NCBI RefSeq assembly: GCF_014636935.1
Contig: NZ_BMES01000002.1
Location: 1-64,000, forward strand
DNA length: 64,000 bases
Reading direction: 5' to 3'
Origin: Alsobacter metallidurans
Lineage (GTDB): Bacteria > Pseudomonadota > Alphaproteobacteria > Rhizobiales > Beijerinckiaceae
The notes under the pieces are model-generated. The model was not told where the DNA came from and did no database searches. It was given only the letters and a program-made list of their open reading frames with translations. Below, piece by piece: positions 17,801 to 26,839 of this stretch; the stretch's first letter is position 1; every line of letters starts with the position of its first letter. The position numbers and the translations under genes were made by a program.

Positions 17801-20800
17801 TTCGCAGATGATCCACCCGGATTCTCTGGTGAACTTCATCGCCGCCTACGCGTTCGACGGCGACCTGGGGAAAGCCGAGGCATTGATCGGCCTGCAGGCT
17901 GGGACGATCGCCAACGGCGACCCACAAGCAGAGGGCTTCCAGCTCCAAGACGCGATCGAATTCCTCAACAACAGCTATCACGGAACGAACGACGCTCTCC
18001 TCAAAGGGCAGGCTGCGTTCAACGATATCGACCTCTGGATTGGCGGCCTCGCCGAGGTCCACGTCTTCGGCGGCCAGCTAGGCTCGACCTTTAACGCCGT
18101 CTTCGAAGACCAGATGGAACGGTTGATGGACGGTGATCGGTTCTACTACATCTATCGCCTGCAGAACGCGCTGGCGATCGACACAGATCTCGGCCACGCG
18201 GTGATCGACGAGCAGTTCAAGGACATCATCGAGCGCACCACGGGCGTCCTACACTTGAACGGCGACGTGATGGGCTACGCCGACAGCTATATCGAGCTCG
18301 GCAAGACCTTCGTAGCTGGTCAAAATCTTTTGGCCTACAAGGGCGAGCAGATCCACAACGTCACCGGCGCGCTTGTTACTGCCAACCAGGGCGACATCAA
18401 GTACGAAGACGTGGGCGGCGTATGGACGCCGATCAAGGCGACGGCGGAGTCAGCCCATAACTATGGCGGCCTCATCGCAGCCTATGCGGCTGCGCATCCG
18501 GGCGCTCCTGTCGGCATCTATTCCGGCCCCGGCGCCGGGATTGCCGGCAACGGCTCGATCGTGACCAAGTCGAACGCAGATCTCGGTTTTGTCGACCATC
18601 AATACATGCTCGATATCCGGCCGAACCTCGGGGAGAATGACGACGGCACGGCTAATCAAGGATTCGACTCTCACGAAGTCCTCTCGGGCACCGACTACGA
18701 CGACTACATCCAGACCGGAAACGGCGACGACACGGACTACGGCGACAAGGGCAACGACATCCTTGACGGCCAGGGCGGCGCGGATCACCTCTACGGCGGC
18801 GACGGGCAAGACGTGCTCTACGGCGGCGATATCTCCGACTTCCTGGACGGGGGCGCCGGAGACGACATCGTCTATGCGGGCACGAGCTCGGGCGCGACCG
18901 ACATCGTGATCGGCGGAGCCGGCAACGACAAGCTCTATGGCGAAGCCGGCATCGATGAACTTCACGGCGACGACGGCGACGACTACATCGACGCGGGCGG
19001 CGACACCGATCTCGCCTATGGCGACGCCGGTAACGACATCATGTTCGGCGGGGATGGACCGGACGAACTGCGCGGCGGAACCGGCAGCGACATTCTGAGC
19101 GGCGGCTCCGGCGCCGACGTCCTGAAGGGCGAGTCCGGCGACGACATCATGATGCCGGGGATCGGCCAGAGCGCACAGCAGGGCGACAGCGACGAAGCGT
19201 TGGGCGATGTCGGCTTTGATCTGGTGTCGTTCCAGGATCTCAACGTCGCGTTCGACGTGCCGGCCGACCTGCGCAACCAGAACCTAACCGCGGCCGGCGG
19301 CGCCGCGCCCTTCAACCCGTTCAACGTGCTCATCGCCGACACTGAGGGGCTCGTCGGCACCAAGTTCGACGACAAAATTATCGGCGACGACAATGCGAAC
19401 TGGTTGATTGGCGGGAGCGGAAGCGACACCTTCGATACGCGCATTCCGGACACAACCGGCAGCATCGGGGGCGGTGGCAACGACGTCTTCATCGGCGACA
19501 GCCTCCGGCTCGATACGCTGATCGGCAAGTATGCCGGTTACACGGATGGCGCATTCGACGCCAACGGCAACGCGATCCATGGTTATCTGGGAACGCTTAC
19601 GGGCGGCCTGCTGGACAGCGCCGCCCTGAAGGATGCGCAAGGGGCTCCGGTCTTTGAGAAGCACTTCACCGAACTACTTCAGACGAAGGCCTTCCAGGAT
19701 TTCACCCTTGGCCAGGACACCGGGACCAAGGGTCTGGCCGATACGGTGAACTTCACCGGCAAATGGAGCGAGTACACGATCGCGGCCGTGACCTACAACG
19801 CAGGCAACTCGGACGGCCAAGTGGTCGCCTACAAAATCACGGACAATGGCGGCCTGGTGGACGACGGCCAGGGCAACCAGATCGCCCGGACGAATGACGG
19901 CGTTGATCTCGTGATCGGGGTCGAATACCTGCAGTTCAGCGACAGGACGGTCTCGCTCGTCAACAGTGCGCCGGTGCTGGACCTGCACGCATTCGACACG
20001 TCCGACGTGCGCGACAGCTTCTCGACGGCGAGCTACGCGAACCAGAACGGCTCCGCCAACTGGGCGACGAACTGGGCCGAGACCGGCGACCCGACCACTG
20101 GGAACATCGCCAACACAGGCCAGATCAGGGTGGCCAGCAACGCGCTTGAATTCAACGACGGCGGCGCCGGAGCCTCGATCCAGCGCAGCGTCAACCTGGC
20201 CGGCGCCACCTCGGCGACGCTCACCTTCGATGTCAACCAGCCCTTCGCCAACAGGTTGGGTGCCAACGAGTCGGTGGCGGTCCAGTTCGCAGCCGACGGC
20301 ACGAACTTCTCGACCGTGCAGACGATCTCCGGGACGACGCCCGGCGGGGCGATCTCGCCGATAGCGCTGGTCGGACCCTTTACGGCCAACGCCGCGGTCA
20401 GGTTCGCTGTTACGGGCGGAAACAGCAGCGGTGGCGTCGTCCGGGTCGACAACATTGACGTGGCCTGGACCAAGCCAGCGGATGACGGAGGCTCCAAGGA
20501 CTACGCCGTGACCTTCACGGAGGGTGGCTCACCGGTTGCGATCGCCCTCAATCCCAGCATCGTTGATGACGGCACGGTGATCCATTCGGCCAAGGTCGTG
20601 CTCACCAACATGCAGGTGGGTGACGCCTTCAACCCTCACGCGATTCAAGGCGACAACATCACGGTCACAACCGACAACTCGGTCGCGGGCCAGATCACGC
20701 TGAACCTGACAGGGGACGACACGCTCGCCCACTACCAGGCCCAGCTCGCCGCCGTCACGTTCAGTAACGGCTCCAACAGCCCCAGCGCGGTGGACCGCGT

Positions 20801-22877
20801 AATCCATGTCAGTGTCAATGACGGACTGCTCGACAGCAACGTCGCAACCACGACGGTTCACGTCACGCCGGTCAATGATGCTCCGGTAGCCGGGGCCGAC
20901 CGGATCATCTCGAATATCGGGAACGTCGCGAATGGCATCGTCGTGCCCGACTGGGCGCTGCTCGCCAACGACAGCGACACAGACGGTCCGAACCCGCTGG
21001 TGATTTCGGGAACGAGCAATGCCAACAGCCTCACGGCGGCGCATGGGGCGTCATCTGTGACGATCACCGACACCGGCTTGACGGGCGGCAATCCTAATGG
21101 TGGCTCGTTCAGCTACACGATCACGGACGGTGGAACAGCCCCGAACTCGGCGACTGCGGCCGTGACCCTCACCCAGCAGGTCGGCGCGACGCTGACCGGC
21201 ACCAACAACAATGACGTCCTCATGGACAGCGGCACGGCTCACACCATCTCCGGCGGCCGCGGAGACGACATCGTCTTCGCCGGCGCTGGCGACGACACGA
21301 TAACGTGGACTGCGTCGGGATCTGTCACGCACATCGGCCCACTCACGATCCCGCTCGTCGGCGTTGATGGTCACGATTACATCGACGGCGGGTTGGGAAC
21401 AGACACCTTCGTTCTCAACTCCACGGTCACTGGTAATGACCCGACGGCTCAGGCTAACGCGAATGTGGCGGAAGTCTTCGACATCTACACCCGGGCGGCT
21501 GCCGGGACGCAGTTCGGCGTGTTGAACGCGGCCACGGAAATCGTGGTGACCCGCAATGGCGTGGTCGCGGCGGAGCTGGCCAATGTTGAGGAGCTGAGGA
21601 TCAATACAGGCCAAGGTCTCGACACCGTCAACATACACGGCAACTTCGACCCGACGCACTTGGCCACATCGACGATTACGGTGAACGATGCGGACGGAGG
21701 CGACACCGTCAACATCGCCGAACTCAGCTCCAGTCACCGAATCGTCTTCAACACGAACGTCAACGGGCACGTGGTCGGCGACCTCCGCCCGCAGGACGTG
21801 GTCAACACCTCGGAATCGCCCAACGGCGGCAGCGGCGAGCCAACTGGCTCGAACGGCGGCTCGGACGGCGGTTCGGGGGACGACGAACACGCGGCAGGCG
21901 GCGGTCAGACCGGCGGCGGCCAAACGGGCGGCCAATCCGGCGGCGATCACGCCGGCGGCGCGGACGACGGCTCCGCCGGTGCCGTAGCGGCCCTGCTGGG
22001 CACGGCCGAGGCCGACCTCCTGGTGGCCCGCGGCGACTCGGGAACCGTCATGGGCCTAGGCGGCGACGACCTCATCGTCGGCACAGGCGGCGCCGATGTC
22101 ATCCAGGCTGGCGCAGGCGACGACCTAGTCCGGGCCGGAGTGGGCGACGACGTGGTCATGGGCGGCGCTGGTAACGACGATCTTTTCGGCGGCGCGGGCA
22201 AGGACCTCGTCATCGGCGACGCCGGCGACGACAGGCTGTTCGGCGACGTAGGGGACGACGTGCTAGAAGGCGGCGCAGGTCACGACGTGGTCTATGCGGG
22301 AGCGGGCAATGACCGCATCATCGCGCAGGCCGGAGACGGCGACGACATCTACTGGGGCGAGGCGGGCAACGACAGTCTCGATTTCTCGGCGGTGGCGGCC
22401 AACCTCAAGGTCGACCTTGGCTCGGGCGTCGACCAACATGGCGGCGTGATCAGCGCGTCCGGCGAAGTCGACACCATCTTCGGCTTTGAGAACTTCATCG
22501 GCGGTTCGGGCAACGACGTTATCGTGGCGAACGCTGCCGTGAACGTCCTGGATGGCGGAGGCGGCCAGAACACCTTTGTGTTCCATGCGGTCGCGGACGC
22601 CAGCGGCGACGTGATCAAGGGCTTCCAGCCGGGCGACGTGATTGACCTGTCGGGCATCGACGCAAATGCGGGGGTCGCCGGCAAGCAATCCTTCGTTCTG
22701 TTCGCGGGAACGACGTTCACGTCGGCTGGCCAGGTGATTCTGACGCACGAGACAGTGAACGGCGAGGACCACACGGTCTTGGCCGGAAGCACGACCGGCG
22801 GGCCGGAAGCCGACTTTAAGATCACGCTGGTCGGCGACCATGCGCTGACGGCCGCCAACTTCCACAACGCGCCCTGA
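14826..22877 (+). CDS. Giant animal-haem-peroxidase/RTX secreted protein
   Basis: 2,683 residues; ATG at 14,826 has AGGGAG 6 bases upstream. Residues about 340-1,140 are an animal-type haem peroxidase: distal FGQFFDHGLDF (His360), YIDQSQSYGS, LTSLHHVFHENHNVQL, proximal FRFGHSQL (His864) and AAINIARGRDLGVPTLNEAR. RTX GGxGxDxUx calcium-binding repeats follow (about 1,290-1,440). Next come a beta-sandwich segment (about 1,730-1,880), a cadherin-like segment (about 2,015-2,115), a Gly-rich linker, a second RTX block (about 2,395-2,500) and a C-terminal type I secretion tail. There is no Sec signal. The architecture resembles the Mn(II)-oxidising peroxidase MopA of Aurantimonas and Roseobacter. 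Substrate is inferred only. Confidence 0.93.
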   Translation: MPTIKPFEITLNDVNFLLDQLRRTIKVVGYDAQGRPIYGTEDGAGVHQLGIFGSFDPLTVTVTGLDGLVAPVYLGARDAAGLRVLSGIFNNLTGSTGAPGAWLWGSAEDPFPRLTQAEYDHYIDQVTSNPALDTYKAMHPTYVAVADNAAGYADQMATVIDYTPRMITQTISTSFSGAEAAVGVGAASVSASAAGSTVFGSGELLIVSIGGKQTVFEFVSGAAPAANGDLVFVSSDGTVADVLARIQDGLRAHNLDPNATVGLDQSGAHVQVQLSDPSLGDLTIGDYAGLGLGGSFSPALDASSALLRAGVATDTFHETITNRDGSTEAVSETIVRNQNTLPGDPSTSGIFTLFGQFFDHGLDFIDKGGQGSKVIIPLAVTDPLYRAPGANGPADPGVTTMTISRATPDGYTVLDGHGRQLSIAGQDRIWGTADDLKAPGADGVYGTADDVQGAMTRPAATVYTNHTSPYIDQSQSYGSDEQITSLLREWVKDPNTGTWRPGAQLFDGHKTVAYASSTFNELGSATDGTGRGLTNRTVPTLNELRQHVIDTGRDAITWDDVNNYRERDASGKVLDGDAARTGVQAVYTGQALLLDMNPEFDAAHLRPSDNAMVATSVNAAIDALSASLGAAGTLSWVGDVLTLHLTQPVGPMPVGTYTGAYAMAPWVNFANFSITAPDGALYEATSQILLASVGAHYVAGDGRANENFGLTSLHHVFHENHNVQLVNLESEILQGDVHARHGFQELVVAAPNAAVSGGAHIVGPHYEDALGNTVAANAAGATLVASHFEDANGNYSTASGAIAWDQDKLFNATKVINEMEYQHVAIDQYARLVTPDLPEFVTYDSTINADISLEYAQAAFRFGHSQLRETVDTIDPNGVVTKFALEGAFLNPDQFAKVGAADILRGMSEQVSNEVDEFVTPAMQQALLGQSLDLAAINIARGRDLGVPTLNEARKMLHDALVAERQADPTTPHHSNLIVDALNPYTSWADFGSQMIHPDSLVNFIAAYAFDGDLGKAEALIGLQAGTIANGDPQAEGFQLQDAIEFLNNSYHGTNDALLKGQAAFNDIDLWIGGLAEVHVFGGQLGSTFNAVFEDQMERLMDGDRFYYIYRLQNALAIDTDLGHAVIDEQFKDIIERTTGVLHLNGDVMGYADSYIELGKTFVAGQNLLAYKGEQIHNVTGALVTANQGDIKYEDVGGVWTPIKATAESAHNYGGLIAAYAAAHPGAPVGIYSGPGAGIAGNGSIVTKSNADLGFVDHQYMLDIRPNLGENDDGTANQGFDSHEVLSGTDYDDYIQTGNGDDTDYGDKGNDILDGQGGADHLYGGDGQDVLYGGDISDFLDGGAGDDIVYAGTSSGATDIVIGGAGNDKLYGEAGIDELHGDDGDDYIDAGGDTDLAYGDAGNDIMFGGDGPDELRGGTGSDILSGGSGADVLKGESGDDIMMPGIGQSAQQGDSDEALGDVGFDLVSFQDLNVAFDVPADLRNQNLTAAGGAAPFNPFNVLIADTEGLVGTKFDDKIIGDDNANWLIGGSGSDTFDTRIPDTTGSIGGGGNDVFIGDSLRLDTLIGKYAGYTDGAFDANGNAIHGYLGTLTGGLLDSAALKDAQGAPVFEKHFTELLQTKAFQDFTLGQDTGTKGLADTVNFTGKWSEYTIAAVTYNAGNSDGQVVAYKITDNGGLVDDGQGNQIARTNDGVDLVIGVEYLQFSDRTVSLVNSAPVLDLHAFDTSDVRDSFSTASYANQNGSANWATNWAETGDPTTGNIANTGQIRVASNALEFNDGGAGASIQRSVNLAGATSATLTFDVNQPFANRLGANESVAVQFAADGTNFSTVQTISGTTPGGAISPIALVGPFTANAAVRFAVTGGNSSGGVVRVDNIDVAWTKPADDGGSKDYAVTFTEGGSPVAIALNPSIVDDGTVIHSAKVVLTNMQVGDAFNPHAIQGDNITVTTDNSVAGQITLNLTGDDTLAHYQAQLAAVTFSNGSNSPSAVDRVIHVSVNDGLLDSNVATTTVHVTPVNDAPVAGADRIISNIGNVANGIVVPDWALLANDSDTDGPNPLVISGTSNANSLTAAHGASSVTITDTGLTGGNPNGGSFSYTITDGGTAPNSATAAVTLTQQVGATLTGTNNNDVLMDSGTAHTISGGRGDDIVFAGAGDDTITWTASGSVTHIGPLTIPLVGVDGHDYIDGGLGTDTFVLNSTVTGNDPTAQANANVAEVFDIYTRAAAGTQFGVLNAATEIVVTRNGVVAAELANVEELRINTGQGLDTVNIHGNFDPTHLATSTITVNDADGGDTVNIAELSSSHRIVFNTNVNGHVVGDLRPQDVVNTSESPNGGSGEPTGSNGGSDGGSGDDEHAAGGGQTGGGQTGGQSGGDHAGGADDGSAGAVAALLGTAEADLLVARGDSGTVMGLGGDDLIVGTGGADVIQAGAGDDLVRAGVGDDVVMGGAGNDDLFGGAGKDLVIGDAGDDRLFGDVGDDVLEGGAGHDVVYAGAGNDRIIAQAGDGDDIYWGEAGNDSLDFSAVAANLKVDLGSGVDQHGGVISASGEVDTIFGFENFIGGSGNDVIVANAAVNVLDGGGGQNTFVFHAVADASGDVIKGFQPGDVIDLSGIDANAGVAGKQSFVLFAGTTFTSAGQVILTHETVNGEDHTVLAGSTTGGPEADFKITLVGDHALTAANFHNAP

Positions 22878-22952
22878 CGACCCGTGGCGGGGGTTCTTGG
22901 CCCCCGCCCATCCCCGTCGGCTCTTTGGAGCTTCCCCGTCTCTCTCTCCCGG

Positions 22953-24707
22953 ATGAGCCTTATGGCCACTCAGCGCAATCGCAAGACGACGGAACCCGCC
23001 GAGCTTGCCAAGCAGGTCGGCAGCGTCCGCGGCGTCATCCTGGTGCTCTTCGCCGTGTCGGGCGTCATCAACCTGCTCGCCCTGACGGGTTCGCTCTACA
23101 TGCTGCAAATCTACGATCGTGCCATCCCGAGCGCGAGCATTCCGACCTTGGCCGCGCTCTCGCTGCTGGCGATCGGCCTGTATCTCTTTCAAGGCGTCTT
23201 CGACACGCTCCGCAGTCAAATCCTCGTGCGTCTGGGCGCCCGGGTCGACGCCCGCTTGGCCCCCCTTGCGCACCAAGTCGTCATCGAGATGACGCGATAC
23301 GGCCACTCCGCCGCTGAAGCCCAGGAGCGCGGCCGCGACGTCGACACCCTTCGCAGCTTCCTGTCGGGTTCGGCGCCCATCGCGCTCTTCGATGTTCCGT
23401 GGATCCCGATCTTTCTCGGATTCGTGTACCTGCTCCATCCATGGCTGGGCTTGTTGACCATCGGCGGCGCGCTGGTCCTCTGCACCATGACGCTGCTGAC
23501 GGAACTCCTGACGCGCTCGTCGACGGCCAAGCTTCACAAAACCGCCGTCCGGCGGAACTCCCTCGTAGACGCGCATGCGCGCAACGCCGACATACTCAAG
23601 GCGATGGGCATCGCCGGCCACGCCGTCTCGCGCTTCGGCGAAGCCAATGCCGAGCACCTGAGGGTGCAAACGCGCACCAGCGACATCGTTGGGACTTTTG
23701 GGGCATTGTCCAAGGTCACCCGCATGATGCTGCAATCGGCGTTGCTGGGGTTGGGCGCGTATCTCACCATCAAGGGCGAACTCTCAGCGGGCAGTATTAT
23801 CGCGTGCTCAGTGTCCTCGGCGCGCGCGCTGGCGCCGGTCGACCTCGCCATCGGTAACTGGAAGCTCATCGCCGCCGCCCGGCGGAGCTTCCGCCGCCTT
23901 AAGCATACGCTCGCTGCCGCGGAGGAGACCGACAAACGGTTGATCTTGCCGGCCCCCCACAAGACCCTCCAAGTCCAGAACATGACCGTGGTGGCGCCGG
24001 GGGCCGGCGCGGTGCTGGTCAGCGACGTCACCTTCGAAATGAAAGCGGGCCAGGTTTTCGGGCTGGTAGGCCCAAGCGGCGGCGGCAAGACATCGCTCGC
24101 GAAGGGGTTGGTGGGAGTGTGGCCGCTGCTACGCGGCCAAGTCCGCCTCGATGGCGCCGATCTTGACCAGTGGAGGAGCGACATCCTCGGCCCGCAGATC
24201 GGCTACCTCCCTCAGGAAGTCTGCATGCTGGAGGGAACCATCGCGGAAAACATCGGCCGCTTCGATCCGCATGCGGCCGACGCCGCAATCGTCGCGGCGG
24301 CCGAGGCTGCCGGCGTACACGCCATGATCACGGAGCTTCCGGAAGGCTACCAGACGGAGCTCGGCCCGAACGGCATGGCTTTGTCGGCCGGACAGCGCCA
24401 ACGCATCGGCTTGGCGCGCGCCCTGTATGGGAAGCCCTTTCTGGTCGTCCTTGATGAACCGAACTCCAACCTCGACTCGGACGGCGAGGCCGCTCTCGGC
24501 GACGCCATCGACGGCCTCAAGGAGCGGGGTGCGGTGGTGATCGTCATCGCGCATCGGCCGCGCGTGCTGCAGTCCGTCGATCTCGTGGGTGTGGTTCGCG
24601 GCGGAAAGCTGGCCGCTTTCGGTCCACGCGACGAGATCATCAAGGAGACCTCGAACTCCATCCCGTTCCGGCAGCCTGCTCGGCGTCAGGCTGTGGCGAC
24701 GATCTGA
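22953..24707 (+). CDS. Type I secretion ABC permease/ATPase (PrtD-like)
   Basis: 584 residues. The start is uncertain between ATGs at 22,953 and 22,962. Residues about 20-300 are the membrane domain, with SLYMLQIYDRAIPSASIPTL typical of PrtD/HlyB-type exporters; there is no C39 peptidase domain. The ATPase domain has Walker A GPSGGGKTS (about 372), the signature LSAGQRQRIGLARAL, Walker B VVLDEPNSNLD and the H-loop IAHRP. It energises export of the flanking RTX proteins through the fusion protein at 26,840 and a TolC-type channel encoded elsewhere. Confidence 0.95.
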   Translation: MSLMATQRNRKTTEPAELAKQVGSVRGVILVLFAVSGVINLLALTGSLYMLQIYDRAIPSASIPTLAALSLLAIGLYLFQGVFDTLRSQILVRLGARVDARLAPLAHQVVIEMTRYGHSAAEAQERGRDVDTLRSFLSGSAPIALFDVPWIPIFLGFVYLLHPWLGLLTIGGALVLCTMTLLTELLTRSSTAKLHKTAVRRNSLVDAHARNADILKAMGIAGHAVSRFGEANAEHLRVQTRTSDIVGTFGALSKVTRMMLQSALLGLGAYLTIKGELSAGSIIACSVSSARALAPVDLAIGNWKLIAAARRSFRRLKHTLAAAEETDKRLILPAPHKTLQVQNMTVVAPGAGAVLVSDVTFEMKAGQVFGLVGPSGGGKTSLAKGLVGVWPLLRGQVRLDGADLDQWRSDILGPQIGYLPQEVCMLEGTIAENIGRFDPHAADAAIVAAAEAAGVHAMITELPEGYQTELGPNGMALSAGQRQRIGLARALYGKPFLVVLDEPNSNLDSDGEAALGDAIDGLKERGAVVIVIAHRPRVLQSVDLVGVVRGGKLAAFGPRDEIIKETSNSIPFRQPARRQAVATI

Positions 24708-24718
24708 GGGAGGCGGCG

Positions 24719-26836
24719 ATGACGGATGAACTCAGGCTAGGCATCCCGAACGACGCGGCAGCGTCAGCGCCCAAGCGGAAGTTCGACTACGAGGATCAGC
24801 GATCTACGATGCGCCTGACGATCCTCCCGGCCGTGGCGCTTGCCTGGTTGGCCCTGCTGAAGTCGATCTTCGGCCCCGAAGCCGAGAAGGATCATCATCC
24901 GTCCCCGCATGGAGCCTCGCAGCCGTCCGGACAGGCGGCGGCGGGCGACGACCCGGACCATTCGACCGGGCCCGCGCCGAAACTCGCGGCGGCGCCGGCC
25001 GCACTGGAGCCCGTCCAAGTGACCGCCGTGAGCCTTTCGTCCTTCGGCGGCGAGAACTTTGCGCCACCCCCCGATCTGCGGCTTGTTCGCACCGGCGGCT
25101 TCGCCTCGGCGGCAAGCCTGCCGTTCCTTGCGCCGGTTCGCGGCCTCACTGCCGCCGGCAACGACAACGCAGCCGCGCTTGACCGGAATAGCGGGGGAGG
25201 CGGCGTCGCTTCGCCGTCGGCGGGGATTCCGTCCCCGCGCGGCGGCTCCGATCGCCCCTCGGGCGGCGGCCCGAGCCAGACCGCCCCCCATCCGGGAGGT
25301 GGGGACGGATCGGGCGCGCCTGTCGGATCGTCCGTTGGCGGAGCGACGGGCTCAGGCTCGACCGGCGGCTCGTCGGGTGGCGGGACCGGCTCGTCCGGCA
25401 GCTCCGGAGGCCATGCGGCCAACCAGCGCCCGGTGATCGCCGGGCCGGTCTATCTGGATGACGGCTGTGTCAACCATATTTCGCTCATCGGTCTGGCGAG
25501 CCTGCTGGGCCACGCCATCGATCCCGACGGGGACGTTCTGCATGTGGCCCAATTGGAGGCGAGCGCGGGCTCCCTGGCTACGGTCGACGCCGAGACATGG
25601 GTTTACACCCCCGAGCCCGGCCAGGACGGGACAATCACGTTCACCTACGCAGTGAGCGACGGCGTCGACGCCGCGGGGGCGACCGCCTTCCTGTCGCTCG
25701 CACAGGTAGGCAACGGCGAACTCGCCGGCACGGACGACTCCGACGTGTTTATCGGAACGCCGCAAGCCGATGTGATCGACGCCCGCGCGGGCGATGACAT
25801 CGTCTACGGGCGGGAGGGAGCGGACGTGGTCTACGCCGGAGCTGGCTCGGACCACGTCGCAGGCGGCGGCGGCGCGGACGTGCTCTGGGGCGGGGCGGGC
25901 GACGACGTGCTGATGGGCGGGGACGGCGACGATATCCTGTACGGCGAAGGCGGAAACGACGTCCTGATTGGCGACGCCGGAAACGACATCCTGTTCGGCG
26001 GCGACGGAGCCGACCAGCTGTTCGGTGGCGACGGCCATGACCAACTCGATGGTGGTTCGGGCGACGATCGCCTCGACGGCGGGGAAGGGGCCGACCTTTT
26101 GCTCGGCGGCGACGGAAACGATCAGCTCGCCGGCGGCGCCGGGGCCGACACTCTGGATGGCGGCGCGGGGAACAATGTCATTGCGGGCGGAGCCGGCGAC
26201 GACGTGATCCTGGTCGTTGCGCAGAACGGACGCGACATCGTCGACGGAGGCGACGGCGCGGACACGCTGCGGCTTGACGCGCTGGACGGCCGGGTGACCG
26301 TCGACCTCGTCGCGGGCCTGCTGCTCGCCGACGGGGCCATCAGGGTCGAAGTCGCGTCCGTGGAGAACATCGACTGTGGCGGAGGGCCGACTGTCGTGAT
26401 CGCGAACGACGTCGTCAACGTCATCGGAGGAGGGCAGGGCGCTGATTTCTTTCGGTTCGACACGCTCGAGGCGCTGACCAACCACGGCGCGGGCTCCGAC
26501 ACTATCGAGCGTTTCGACGTCGGCGATCGCATCGATTTATCGCGCCTCCTGTCGTTCGACGACGACCACCCGCACGCTCTTCTGACGTTCGGCGGGCTTG
26601 CCGGAGCGGAGTTGCAGCCCCTTGACACCGTCACGTTCCGCTTCGAGGCCGGGCCGGACCAGGACGAGCAAACCGTTGTGGAGGCGCGCCTGGAGGACGA
26701 CTCGGGACCCAGCTTCGCACTGCTCCTGCAAGGCCACCACGATCTCACCGCCGCGAGCTTCGTCCTCGACCAGGACGATGTCGCCCGCATCGTATTGGTG
26801 GAAGCCAACCATCAATCCACATCGCCTGGAGCCTGA
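24719..26836 (+). CDS. Second RTX calcium-binding secreted protein
   Basis: 705 residues, ATG 11 bases after the ABC gene stop with AGGGAGG upstream. A hydrophobic stretch (about 32-50) is followed by a Pro/Gly/Ser-rich linker to about 236, and a cadherin-like domain (NRPVIAGP-type start, IDPDGDVL, about 240-330). About 18 RTX nonapeptides (GGAGDDVL, GGDGDDILYG, about 340-500) and a serralysin-type C-terminal secretion region with FDVGDRIDLSRLL follow. No enzyme domain is visible. Its place between the two transporter genes suggests a co-secreted partner or surface anchor for the peroxidase. Confidence 0.9.
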   Translation: MTDELRLGIPNDAAASAPKRKFDYEDQRSTMRLTILPAVALAWLALLKSIFGPEAEKDHHPSPHGASQPSGQAAAGDDPDHSTGPAPKLAAAPAALEPVQVTAVSLSSFGGENFAPPPDLRLVRTGGFASAASLPFLAPVRGLTAAGNDNAAALDRNSGGGGVASPSAGIPSPRGGSDRPSGGGPSQTAPHPGGGDGSGAPVGSSVGGATGSGSTGGSSGGGTGSSGSSGGHAANQRPVIAGPVYLDDGCVNHISLIGLASLLGHAIDPDGDVLHVAQLEASAGSLATVDAETWVYTPEPGQDGTITFTYAVSDGVDAAGATAFLSLAQVGNGELAGTDDSDVFIGTPQADVIDARAGDDIVYGREGADVVYAGAGSDHVAGGGGADVLWGGAGDDVLMGGDGDDILYGEGGNDVLIGDAGNDILFGGDGADQLFGGDGHDQLDGGSGDDRLDGGEGADLLLGGDGNDQLAGGAGADTLDGGAGNNVIAGGAGDDVILVVAQNGRDIVDGGDGADTLRLDALDGRVTVDLVAGLLLADGAIRVEVASVENIDCGGGPTVVIANDVVNVIGGGQGADFFRFDTLEALTNHGAGSDTIERFDVGDRIDLSRLLSFDDDHPHALLTFGGLAGAELQPLDTVTFRFEAGPDQDEQTVVEARLEDDSGPSFALLLQGHHDLTAASFVLDQDDVARIVLVEANHQSTSPGA

Positions 26837-26839
26837 GCC

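Noticed and set aside
18700-19150. Short periodic repeats considered as a CRISPR array
   Set aside because: The periodicity is 27 bases in frame and encodes RTX nonapeptides; there are no spacers or cas genes.
22263-23735. 490-codon minus-strand frame across the RTX tail and ABC gene
   Set aside because: It spans the end of one well-supported gene and the start of another and has low-complexity composition, so it is antisense shadow.
25352-26485. 377-codon minus-strand frame antisense to the second RTX gene
   Set aside because: Periodic RTX DNA gives open frames on the opposite strand; the translation is only Val/Ala/Asp repeats.
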